A stretch of DNA of 64,000 nt, taken from contig JAZULN010000021.1 of assembly GCA_045603125.1 (NCBI GenBank), positions 1-64,000 on the forward strand. The letters run 5' to 3'. Positions 23,599 through 29,432 of the stretch are shown here, piece after piece. The number at the start of each line of letters is the position of its first letter. The first letter of the stretch is position 1. Origin of the DNA: CAKSFT01 sp045603125. Lineage in GTDB: Bacteria > Bacillota > Clostridia > UBA1381. The notes beneath the pieces are model-generated. The model searched no databases, was not told the DNA's origin, and saw only the letters and a list, made by a program, of their open reading frames with translations. The position numbers and the translations under genes are program-made.

Positions 23599-25746
23599 CT
23601 ATTCTGCTAATTCTACGTCAACTACAGTTATACCGTTTGGATGAATCTTTGTGGTGAAGTTTCCGTAAAGTTTGCCGATAGTTTCATCATCGTATTTATA
23701 TCTGTAATCTACCTCGTCTGTAGTATTGCCGTATTTTACAGGTAATTGCGGATAGAAACTGACAACTTTTGCTTCTTTTATGCCGACTTTGGAATCGACA
23801 CGGGCTCTTCTGTAAATTTCGCGTTCCGGATTATATAAATAAATTCTGTATTTGCCGTTGTTGAGTTTTAATGTGATGTTTGGACAATCAAGCTCGATGT
23901 GGTCATTGAAGGTAGGACAAATGCTTGTAAGTGCCATGTTTTTATCGTTTGCATGCGCCAAAAGCATTGAATATGCTTTTATAAACCCTGTGGTGTGCTT
24001 AATAAACGGAATTGTACCCGGAACGTGCCAGAACCAATCAGGTGTTTCGTCGATTGAGTATTCAGGCTCGGGTTCAATATCGGGAAGTGATAGACATTCC
24101 CTGATTTTTGACATCATATCTGCCGATAGAGTTGTTCCCGAGGCAAATATGGTCATTGGGAATTTGGAATTCTTGTCGGTAAAGGACATATCACATTCAA
24201 GACCGTAAGGTGTCATATCAAAGCCCTCGGCAAAGGTCAAAACAAGCGGCCCGTTTTTATAGTCGGCAACTGCTTTTCTTTCATCTTCCGGTAAAAAGTC
24301 AAAGTTTGGAACAAATAATGTACCCTTCGAAGCTTTAATGTTTTCAATTCGGACAGTTCCGCCGAGAGGTGCACCGTGAATTCCTGCTTCATACATAAAT
24401 TTATGTACCGACCAACGTCCTGTTTTTATAATTTCAGGAAGTGAATTATACATTGCCTTGTCTGACCATACAATTACCGGTGTTTCCACACTCAAAACAT
24501 CGCTTGTATATGCAACCCGGAAGTGTTTTTTAATAAATGCCCACTCGTCAGCCTCGATTGAGTCGCCAAGACAAATCATTGTGCCGTCAGCAGCACGTTT
24601 GCAACCGTCAGCGGTTACGTGTTGTTGACCAAGCAGGGTATACATATCTCTTTGGAAAAGACATGGCACGTGCTGGAGCATATCCCATTCTTCGGTGGAG
24701 TCTTTAACTCCCAGCATACAAAGTTGCTCATTGCCGTTTATGAATGCGGCATTCAAGGAAGCGGTTGACATATAACGCCAGAATTTATCACAAAAACCGC
24801 TCATATAAACACTTGTGGGAAGAGTATTTGGCATGATGTAGTCAACACCGGCTTTGAATAGGTGTTGAAGGTCGATGCCGATTGAATATAGGGTTTCGAA
24901 TGGGTCGGTACAATATACCGCCAAAGCAATAACCTTTTTATTGAGAGCATGAACGGCATCGCATACTTTTTTAAGGAATCTGTCCCAACGCCAAACGTGG
25001 AATAAAATCCATTGTTCTCTAACATTTTTCCAAATCCATTCGCCTCGGAATCCTACCATTTTATCATCGTCATCACCCATGGTTTTTGCAATCTCTTCAG
25101 GAAGTGTAATCCCTGAATAATCAAGGAACTGTTCTATAAATTCAGTAGAAAAATCACTGTCGTGAAGTATTCCGGCAGGACAGAAACAGTCTGACATCTG
25201 GAAGCCGTCGAAGTCATAGTCTACCAAAAGTTTTGAAAGCTTTTCTACCAAGAAATCCTCATAATATGTACCGTCTTTAAAACGCTTTAACACCATAAGA
25301 CACTTCTTGCCGTCGGCTCTTGAATACTGGTGAAGCTCGGGGTGGTCGGTAATCCATTCACGGTGGAAGGTGTTATTATAAGATGCGCCTTGTACACTCA
25401 AATATGCAGGAATTCCTGCTTTTTTAAGTTCTTTAACAGCACCCCTTAGGTCATATTTTGTCCAGGGCTGGCGTTCGTGAACTGTGTTTTGCGGTATAGC
25501 ACAGTATGAACAGTCATCGGGATGAAGTTCAAATTCGGTTTCCATGTCGGTGTGGTCATGGATTATGTCGGGATGGCAAAGGAACAGACAAACCCCGTCG
25601 GGTGTGCAGTTCATACGCTTTTTAAATTCGCCAACACCGTAGTCGGGTTGATTGCGGTCAAGACCCAAAAGCTGCATCCATATAAACATTTTGCCGTTAT
25701 CAACAATCGGCCTATCTATTTCGGGAATATTTTTAAAGTTATCCAT
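23599..25746 (-). CDS. Uncharacterised large glycosidase-like protein, 715 aa
   Basis: Cytoplasmic-looking protein (no signal peptide) of 715 residues. The middle resembles a TIM-barrel glycoside hydrolase of the GHL/GH42-like type. AYLSVQGASYNNTFHREWITDHPELHQY is followed by DYDFDGFQMSDCF with Asp residues at a strand end, and KKVIALAVYCTDP plus AGVDYIMPNTLP form later strands. The C-terminal 120 residues look like a beta-sandwich (HIELDCPNITLKLNNGKYRIYLYNPE). No CAZy family can be named from sight. ATG 25746 is chosen because AGGAGGT lies 7 bp upstream; an in-frame ATG at 25764 precedes that site. It has a strong promoter of its own. Confidence 0.6.
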   Translation of the reverse strand: MDNFKNIPEIDRPIVDNGKMFIWMQLLGLDRNQPDYGVGEFKKRMNCTPDGVCLFLCHPDIIHDHTDMETEFELHPDDCSYCAIPQNTVHERQPWTKYDLRGAVKELKKAGIPAYLSVQGASYNNTFHREWITDHPELHQYSRADGKKCLMVLKRFKDGTYYEDFLVEKLSKLLVDYDFDGFQMSDCFCPAGILHDSDFSTEFIEQFLDYSGITLPEEIAKTMGDDDDKMVGFRGEWIWKNVREQWILFHVWRWDRFLKKVCDAVHALNKKVIALAVYCTDPFETLYSIGIDLQHLFKAGVDYIMPNTLPTSVYMSGFCDKFWRYMSTASLNAAFINGNEQLCMLGVKDSTEEWDMLQHVPCLFQRDMYTLLGQQHVTADGCKRAADGTMICLGDSIEADEWAFIKKHFRVAYTSDVLSVETPVIVWSDKAMYNSLPEIIKTGRWSVHKFMYEAGIHGAPLGGTVRIENIKASKGTLFVPNFDFLPEDERKAVADYKNGPLVLTFAEGFDMTPYGLECDMSFTDKNSKFPMTIFASGTTLSADMMSKIRECLSLPDIEPEPEYSIDETPDWFWHVPGTIPFIKHTTGFIKAYSMLLAHANDKNMALTSICPTFNDHIELDCPNITLKLNNGKYRIYLYNPEREIYRRARVDSKVGIKEAKVVSFYPQLPVKYGNTTDEVDYRYKYDDETIGKLYGNFTTKIHPNGITVVDVELAE

Positions 25747-25775
25747 AATGAAACCTCCTAGCATTTGATAAGTTA

Positions 25776-25804
25776 ATTATATTATAATGAAAAATCACTG
25801 TCAA
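25776..25804 (-). promoter_or_regulatory. Sigma-A promoter of the glycosidase-like gene
   Basis: Minus strand TTGACA (25804-25799), 17-bp spacer, TATAAT (25781-25776), about 30 bp before the start codon. Consensus in both boxes. Confidence 0.85.
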
Positions 25805-25869
25805 CCATAAAATAATCTTTAAAAATACTGAAATATTCTTTACATATAATAATGAATACCGGTGGGGTT

Positions 25870-25919
25870 ATGATTATTTTAAAATTTTAGTTGAAATTTA
25901 TCGTGGATGGTGGTATAAT
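25870..25919 (+). repeat. 50-bp direct repeat, copy 1 (promoter-bearing)
   Basis: Identical over 50 bp to 26603-26652. It ends exactly at the -10 box. It contains TTGAAA, a 17-bp spacer and TATAAT. Upstream of both copies the sequence differs. Confidence 0.95.
25891..25919 (+). promoter_or_regulatory. Promoter P1 (now upstream of the S23-type gene)
   Basis: TTGAAA 25891-25896, 17-bp spacer, TATAAT 25914-25919. Same promoter as P2 at 26624-26652. The sequence right after the -10 is the left edge of the proposed insertion, so P1 now drives the hairpin array and the four-helix-bundle gene instead of its former RNA. Confidence 0.85.
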
Positions 25920-25947
25920 GAGTTCAATCGTTTTACGATTAAACTCA

Positions 25948-26129
25948 GCGATATAAATTCCTTACGAAATTTGCGATATACCTTGTGGTGCGATATATCC
26001 TGACGGATGCGATATGTGCCTTCGGCACAAGAAAAAAGAATTTATATCATATCGCAATCGAATAAAATGAGGTTATATCGCATTTGAACGGAGTGAAAAT
26101 ATATCGCACGAACGAAGTGAGTATATCGC
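25948..26129 (+). repeat. Array of four GCGATAT and four inverted ATATCGC repeats with intervening hairpins
   Basis: GCGATAT begins at 25948, 25973, 25990 and 26009. The inverted form ATATCGC or TATATCGC lies at 26049, 26074, 26100 and 26122. Between the forward copies are small, unrelated dyads (for example GTGCC-TTC-GGCAC at 26015-26027). The whole forms a large nested palindrome directly before the ribosome site of the S23-type gene. As RNA it could fold as a long stem with side hairpins. Confidence 0.85.
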
Positions 26130-26144
26130 TGGAAAGAGGTTATT

Positions 26145-26504
26145 ATGAACGATAAAACTATTAAAGAATTAGCAGTTGAATTAACCGTTGAAGTAACTGC
26201 GGTCTGTGATAGTATAAAAGGTAGAGCAGTATTTACAAATCAACTTTTGAGGTCTTGCTCGTCAATAGGTGCGAATTCACACGAAGCAAAATATGCACAG
26301 AGTAGGGCAGATTTTATACATAAACTTGAAATCGCTCTAAAAGAGTGTTTTGAAACAGAATATTGGTTAGAAATTTTATTCAAAGTAAATGCAATAGATA
26401 AGACAATATATGATACTTTGAATAACAAGTGCGGAACAATTCGCAGAAAGCTGATAGCATCAGTTACAACTACAAAGAAAAATCAGGATAATAATAACAT
26501 CTAA
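26145..26504 (+). CDS. Four-helix-bundle protein (S23/bAvd-like)
   Basis: Protein of 119 residues of the four-helix-bundle family (TIGR02436), related to S23 proteins encoded in 23S rRNA intervening sequences and to the Avd accessory protein of diversity-generating retroelements. Family features are visible: LAVELTVEVTAVCD, then TNQLLRSCSSIGANSHEAKYAQSRADFIHKLEIALKECFETEYWLEILF. No rRNA gene, reverse transcriptase or variable repeat is nearby. AGAGG lies 5-6 bp before the ATG. The gene lies inside the proposed element, behind the hairpin array, and its end (ACATCTAAATCGTTC) recurs at 41588. Biochemical function unknown. Confidence 0.88.
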   Translation: MNDKTIKELAVELTVEVTAVCDSIKGRAVFTNQLLRSCSSIGANSHEAKYAQSRADFIHKLEIALKECFETEYWLEILFKVNAIDKTIYDTLNNKCGTIRRKLIASVTTTKKNQDNNNI

Positions 26505-26531
26505 ATCGTTCACTGATTCCATAATGAACTT

Positions 26532-26588
26532 GCCAAACACAGGGTCAAGTGTTTTTCGTGCATCAACTATCCGTTGGTGCATTTTTTT
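26532..26588 (+). ncRNA. Short terminator-ended RNA, copy A (promoter displaced)
   Basis: About 57 nt by comparison with copy B: GCCAAACAC, a small hairpin AAACAC-AGGGTCAA-GTGTTT, then TTTTTCG and a terminator hairpin TGCATCAAC / GTTGGTGCA with seven T. In copy B the same start lies 7 nt after the -10, the normal distance for a transcription start. Here the matching promoter is about 0.6 kb upstream beyond the S23-type element. No ORF fits. Not a known family as far as I can tell. Confidence 0.5.
26559..26588 (+). terminator. Terminator hairpin A
   Basis: TGCATCAAC / GTTGGTGCA (9 bp, one U-G pair), loop TATCC, then TTTTTTT. Equivalent to hairpin B, with five stem pairs changed on both sides. 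Confidence 0.85.
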
Positions 26589-26602
26589 AATTCAAAGAAG
26601 TA

Positions 26603-26652
26603 ATGATTATTTTAAAATTTTAGTTGAAATTTATCGTGGATGGTGGTATAAT
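26603..26652 (+). repeat. 50-bp direct repeat, copy 2 (promoter-bearing)
   Basis: Second copy of the repeat at 25870-25919, without mismatch. It begins 14 bp after terminator A, so RNA copies A and B form a tandem array. Confidence 0.95.
26624..26652 (+). promoter_or_regulatory. Promoter P2 of RNA copy B
   Basis: TTGAAA 26624-26629, 17-bp spacer, TATAAT 26647-26652. The expected start is near G26659, the first base of a long stem. Confidence 0.88.
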
Positions 26653-26658
26653 AAGCTT

Positions 26659-26813
26659 GCCAAACACAATTTGATATTTAATTTATTAGTGTATGAACTT
26701 TTACCTAGGTAAAAGCACATACCCTATTTTTCATATGCTAATAAATTATGAAATTGTGTTTGGCCACACGGGGAATGTGTTTTTCGTGCACAGGCTCTGC
26801 TTGTGCATTTTTT
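26659..26813 (+). ncRNA. Structured terminator-ended RNA, copy B
   Basis: About 155 nt from the predicted start to the terminator. The outer stem pairs 26659-26672 with 26751-26764 (14 bp, GCCAAACACAATTT with its complement). Inside are a 10-bp stem (26680-26689 with 26738-26747) and an 18-bp perfect palindrome at 26698-26715. Then come ACAC-GGGGAAT-GTGT, TTTTTCG and terminator B. The part after 26764 is homologous to copy A; the long hairpin is extra. It could be an independent small RNA or the leader of the 67-codon gene that follows. Confidence 0.55.
26787..26813 (+). terminator. Terminator hairpin B, ahead of the 67-codon gene
   Basis: TGCACAGGC / GCTTGTGCA (9 bp, one G-U pair), loop TCT, then six T. 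It lies only 20 bp before the next start codon, so expression of that gene from P2 would need read-through. Confidence 0.85.
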
Positions 26814-26833
26814 AATTTATGGAGGTAAATGCT

Positions 26834-27037
26834 ATGAAAGAAATTTTAGAGAAACTCCCGGGGATAGGAGTAGATAAAGATAGGGTGAAGGTGATAGAGG
26901 ATAATGCTTTGCAAATAATAAAAGAAAGCGGATGCCTGATTGTTGGGAAAACAGGCGATGATGAGTATACGATAGTATCCATTCTGGAGGATAAAACCCA
27001 GGAAGAAGTATTAAAATATATTGATGAATATAAATAA
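26834..27037 (+). CDS. Small hypothetical protein, 67 aa
   Basis: Starts MKEILEKLPGIGVDKDRVKVIED and contains GCLIVGKTGDDEYTIVSILEDKTQEEVLKYIDEY; acidic, soluble, no recognised motif. The start at 26834 is chosen because GGAGGT lies 8 bp upstream; an in-frame ATG at 26819 precedes that site. Located directly after the RNA copy B terminator, with no other promoter visible, so it may depend on read-through. It could be a fold-forming small protein; function unknown. Confidence 0.6.
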   Translation: MKEILEKLPGIGVDKDRVKVIEDNALQIIKESGCLIVGKTGDDEYTIVSILEDKTQEEVLKYIDEYK

Positions 27038-27046
27038 AAATCTTAT

Positions 27047-27274
27047 AAAAGGGGATGTAAAAAAAGTCCAGACCACAAAACGAAAGTAATATATAGAAAA
27101 ATCTGAATTTTTCAATTTTTTTTATAATTTTATTCGTTTTGCTATAAAAAATATAGTCACTCGGCGTACCATTGTACGCTGTCGGATAACCAAAAGCAAG
27201 GCATATGCCTTGCTTTTGCTATATTTTTTCATTCTGAAACATTTTTTCCTATCCCCACAAAAAGGGGATGTAAA
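27047..27274. repeat. Structured intergenic segment bounded by a 15-bp direct repeat
   Basis: AAAAGGGGATGTAAA occurs at 27047-27061 and 27260-27274. Between them are an AT-rich stretch, a hairpin with GCGTAC / GTACGC arms (27174-27189), and a 26-bp perfect palindrome (27191-27216) built on AAAAGCAAGGC. On either strand the palindrome is a good terminator. No ORF is seen. It resembles a dispersed intergenic repeat of gut Clostridia, from impression only. Confidence 0.5.
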
Positions 27275-27290
27275 TTATTACGTAAATAAA

Positions 27291-27325
27291 AAGAACTATC
27301 TAAGCTGAGTGCTTAAATAGTTCTT
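27291..27325 (-). terminator. Terminator of rpsT
   Basis: Outer stem AAGAACTAT / ATAGTTCTT with inner TAAG / CTTA pairing; on the minus strand it is followed by TTTTATTT. Confidence 0.8.
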
Positions 27326-27329
27326 CTGA

Positions 27330-27596
27330 TTAGCCGTTTACTTTAGCCAACTTCACTGCAAGCTGTGATTTCTTTCTTGCAGCTTTGTTCTTGTGGATTA
27401 TTCCGTGGCTTACGCCTTGGTCTAATTTCTTTGTTGCTTCGTTAAACAATGCCTTTACGTTTGCTGTGTCGTTTGCATCAACTGCTGCTTCAAACTTCTT
27501 AATAGCAGTCTTCAAAGCAGTTCTGTGCATTTGGTTGATAAGAGTCTTCTTTTCAATTACCTTAACACGCTTTTTTGCTGATTTAATGTTAGGCAC
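27330..27596 (-). CDS. rpsT: 30S ribosomal protein S20
   Basis: Protein of 88 residues that binds 16S rRNA in the small subunit body. PNIKSAKKRVKVIEKKTLINQMHRTALKTAIKKFE at the N-terminus and GVSHGIIHKNKAARKKSQLAVKLAK near the end are clear bS20 signatures. The start is GTG at 27596 with GGAGG 8 bp upstream; a longer frame to 27665 runs back through the promoter and is not real. Single-gene unit with own promoter and terminator. Confidence 0.97.
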   Translation of the reverse strand: MPNIKSAKKRVKVIEKKTLINQMHRTALKTAIKKFEAAVDANDTANVKALFNEATKKLDQGVSHGIIHKNKAARKKSQLAVKLAKVNG

Positions 27597-27636
27597 AATT
27601 TCCACCTCCAAATAGTTTAATACATAATACCGTAAT

Positions 27637-27665
27637 ATTCTACCACAGAAAATATAAAAAATCAA
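27637..27665 (-). promoter_or_regulatory. Sigma-A promoter of rpsT
   Basis: Minus strand TTGATT (27665-27660), 17-bp spacer ending GTGG, TAGAAT (27642-27637), about 40 bp before the GTG start. Confidence 0.8.
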
Positions 27666-27779
27666 GTGCTTTTTTAAAAAAAATTAAAAATTTTTTATCC
27701 CGTTGAATTTGGGCGTTTTAGCATAAAAACTTTTTCTTTGGAATAGATATAATCTGTGACAATTTAAGGAGGAGAGAAT

Positions 27780-28400
27780 ATGGAAAACTATACATTTAAT
27801 AATAGTGCTGAAATCTGGGGGCGTGTCGGTGGGGATTTTGAGTTTAGTCATGAAATTTACGGTGAGAAATTTTATATCTTCACTCTTGACGTCCCAAGAC
27901 TTTCAGGGACTTTTGATAAGATAAAGGTTATGATTTCGGAAAGACTTATCCCTGAGGGAGAACTAGAAGATGGAGAAATTTTAAAGGTTATAGGACAGTT
28001 TCGGTCATATAACAGCTTTGAAAATGGTACAAATAGACTTATCCTTACGGTTTTTGCCAGGGACATCATAAAAGATGCCCCTGAGGAGGATAACCCGAAT
28101 AGCATTTATCTAAACGGGTACATATGTAAGGAGCCAATCTACCGGACCACGCCCTTTGGCAGGGAAATCACCGATATGCTTTTGGCGGTAAACAGAACCT
28201 ATAACAAATCCGATTATATTCCGGTTATTGCCTGGGGTAGAAATGCCAGGTTCTGCCAAAATCTCGGGGTAGGTGAGAATGTAAGGATCTGGGGCAGGAT
28301 TCAGTCAAGAGATTATCAGAAAAAGCTTGATGATGATACAGTAATTACTAAAACCGCCTATGAGGTGTCGATTAGTAAGCTAGAGGTTGGGGAAAATTAA
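27780..28400 (+). CDS. Single-stranded DNA-binding-like protein with two OB folds
   Basis: Protein of 206 residues that appears to hold two tandem OB folds. Fold one (about 5-95) begins NNSAEIWGRVGGDFEFSHEIYGEKFYIFTLDVPR. Fold two (about 108-200) begins NSIYLNGYICKEPIYRTTPFGREITDMLLAVNR and has DYIPVIAWGRNARFCQNLGVGENVRIWGRIQSR, the SSB/PriB pattern. It differs from the main SSB in lacking a Gly-rich acidic tail. It matches the second SSB-like protein found in many Clostridia; role in replication or recombination is inferred. AAGGAGGAG lies 6 bp upstream of the ATG. Confidence 0.8.
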   Translation: MENYTFNNSAEIWGRVGGDFEFSHEIYGEKFYIFTLDVPRLSGTFDKIKVMISERLIPEGELEDGEILKVIGQFRSYNSFENGTNRLILTVFARDIIKDAPEEDNPNSIYLNGYICKEPIYRTTPFGREITDMLLAVNRTYNKSDYIPVIAWGRNARFCQNLGVGENVRIWGRIQSRDYQKKLDDDTVITKTAYEVSISKLEVGEN

Positions 28401-28430
28401 AAAGGAGTCCGCTTTAGCGGACTCCTTTTT
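28399..28430. terminator. Bidirectional terminator between the SSB-like gene and ldh
   Basis: Stem AAAAAGGAGTCCGC with its complement (14 bp), loop TTTA, T run on either strand. Confidence 0.93.
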
Positions 28431-28435
28431 AATTT

Positions 28436-29380
28436 TTATAGCCCCATCTCACGAATCTGCTCTTTTAAAACATCTGCCGAGTTTCTTAAGCCCTTCATCT
28501 CTTCCCGGCTAAAGGGGACTTCTAATATTTTTTCTATTCCTTCACCGCCGACCTTTGTAGGTACAGACAATGCAACGTCTTCTAAACCGTATTCACCCTC
28601 AAAGATACTGGAAACTGTAAGAATTGAATTTTCGTCACCTGCTATACATTCAACTATCCTTGCAACAGCCACGGCAATTGCATAGTATGTGGCACCCTTC
28701 TTTTTTATGATTTCATATGCCGAGTTTTTGACTTCTTCATACATTTGGTTTAAGTCGTCCAAGTTGCATTTTCCGGTGTAGCGGCAAAATTCGTGCATGG
28801 AAAGTCCGCCGATGTTGGTGATGCTCCATGCTGCGACCTCGCTGTCGCCGTGTTCACCTATTATATAGGTATGGCAGTTTCTGGCATCTATCCCTGTTTT
28901 CTTACTTATTAAATATTTGAGTCGGGCAGTATCCAAAACCGTGCCGGAGCCGAGAATCTGATTTTTGGGAAGCCCCGATATCTTAAAGGTTGCATAGGTT
29001 AAGATGTCCACAGGGTTTGTGACGGTAAGAAGAATTAAATCGTCGCTTGCAAATTTCATTACATTCTCGGTCACCGACTTTATAACCGACACGTTCCGCT
29101 TTAGAAGGTCAAGGCGGGTTTCGTCGGGCTTTTGTTGGGAAACTCCGGCGGTAATTATCACAATATCTGCATCTTTACAGTCGGAATAATCCCCGGCATA
29201 GACCTTGACCGGTTTTACCAAAGACACTCCGTGGGCGATATCTAAGGCATCACCCTCCGCCTTTTCTTTTTGAATATCGATTATTACAATCTCTGAAAAA
29301 AGTCCGCCGAGCATTATGGTAAAGGCGGTGGTCGACCCGACAAAGCCGTCGCCTACAATTACTAGTTTTCCTCTGAACAT
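28436..29380 (-). CDS. ldh: L-lactate dehydrogenase
   Basis: NAD-dependent 2-hydroxyacid dehydrogenase of 314 residues that reduces pyruvate to L-lactate to regenerate NAD+. The dinucleotide site GDGFVGS begins at about residue 10, then the specificity loop GVSQQKPDETRLDLLKRN carries Gln at the position that is Arg in malate dehydrogenase. VTNPVDILTY, GSGTVLDTARLKY and the active-site His in IIGEHGDSEVAAWS follow. These favour lactate over malate. It is a monocistronic fermentation gene between two convergent or divergent neighbours. Confidence 0.93.
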   Translation of the reverse strand: MFRGKLVIVGDGFVGSTTAFTIMLGGLFSEIVIIDIQKEKAEGDALDIAHGVSLVKPVKVYAGDYSDCKDADIVIITAGVSQQKPDETRLDLLKRNVSVIKSVTENVMKFASDDLILLTVTNPVDILTYATFKISGLPKNQILGSGTVLDTARLKYLISKKTGIDARNCHTYIIGEHGDSEVAAWSITNIGGLSMHEFCRYTGKCNLDDLNQMYEEVKNSAYEIIKKKGATYYAIAVAVARIVECIAGDENSILTVSSIFEGEYGLEDVALSVPTKVGGEGIEKILEVPFSREEMKGLRNSADVLKEQIREMGL

Positions 29381-29432
29381 TTTTTAACCTCCAAAAGTTT
29401 GATTTTATCTATCTTTCCCCAAAAATTTTAAT

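Larger units (their letters stand above)
25922..26527 (+). mobile_element. Proposed 0.6-kb non-autonomous element with four-helix-bundle gene
   Basis: The heptamer ATAATGA occurs at 25915-25921 and again at 26521-26527. Deleting 25922-26527 joins promoter copy 1 to the CTTGCCAAACAC leader exactly as in copy 2 (three mismatches in the joint). The insert holds a small imperfect hairpin (25920-25946), the eight-repeat array, the S23-type gene and its tail. It encodes no transposase and has no evident terminal inverted repeats, so any mobility would need help from elsewhere. The insertion is inferred from the two copies in this window. Confidence 0.6.

Noticed and set aside
25948..26129. CRISPR array
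   Set aside because: Units are 7-8 bp, inverted in the second half, with spacers of 9-50 bp that form hairpins; no cas genes nearby.
26145..26504. S23-type gene taken as an rRNA intervening sequence
   Set aside because: No 16S or 23S rRNA sequence flanks it; both sides are the promoter and small-RNA modules.
26145..26504. Avd protein of a diversity-generating retroelement
   Set aside because: No reverse transcriptase, template repeat or variable target gene within the window.
26524..26712. 62-codon ORF across RNA copy A and promoter P2
   Set aside because: It reads through a terminator, the 50-bp promoter repeat and into the RNA B stem, and has no ribosome site.
26653..26820. Known riboswitch (preQ1, c-di-GMP, SAM, guanidine classes) or 6S RNA
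   Set aside because: The conserved core bases of those classes are not seen, and the 6S central-bubble layout does not fit; left as an unassigned RNA.
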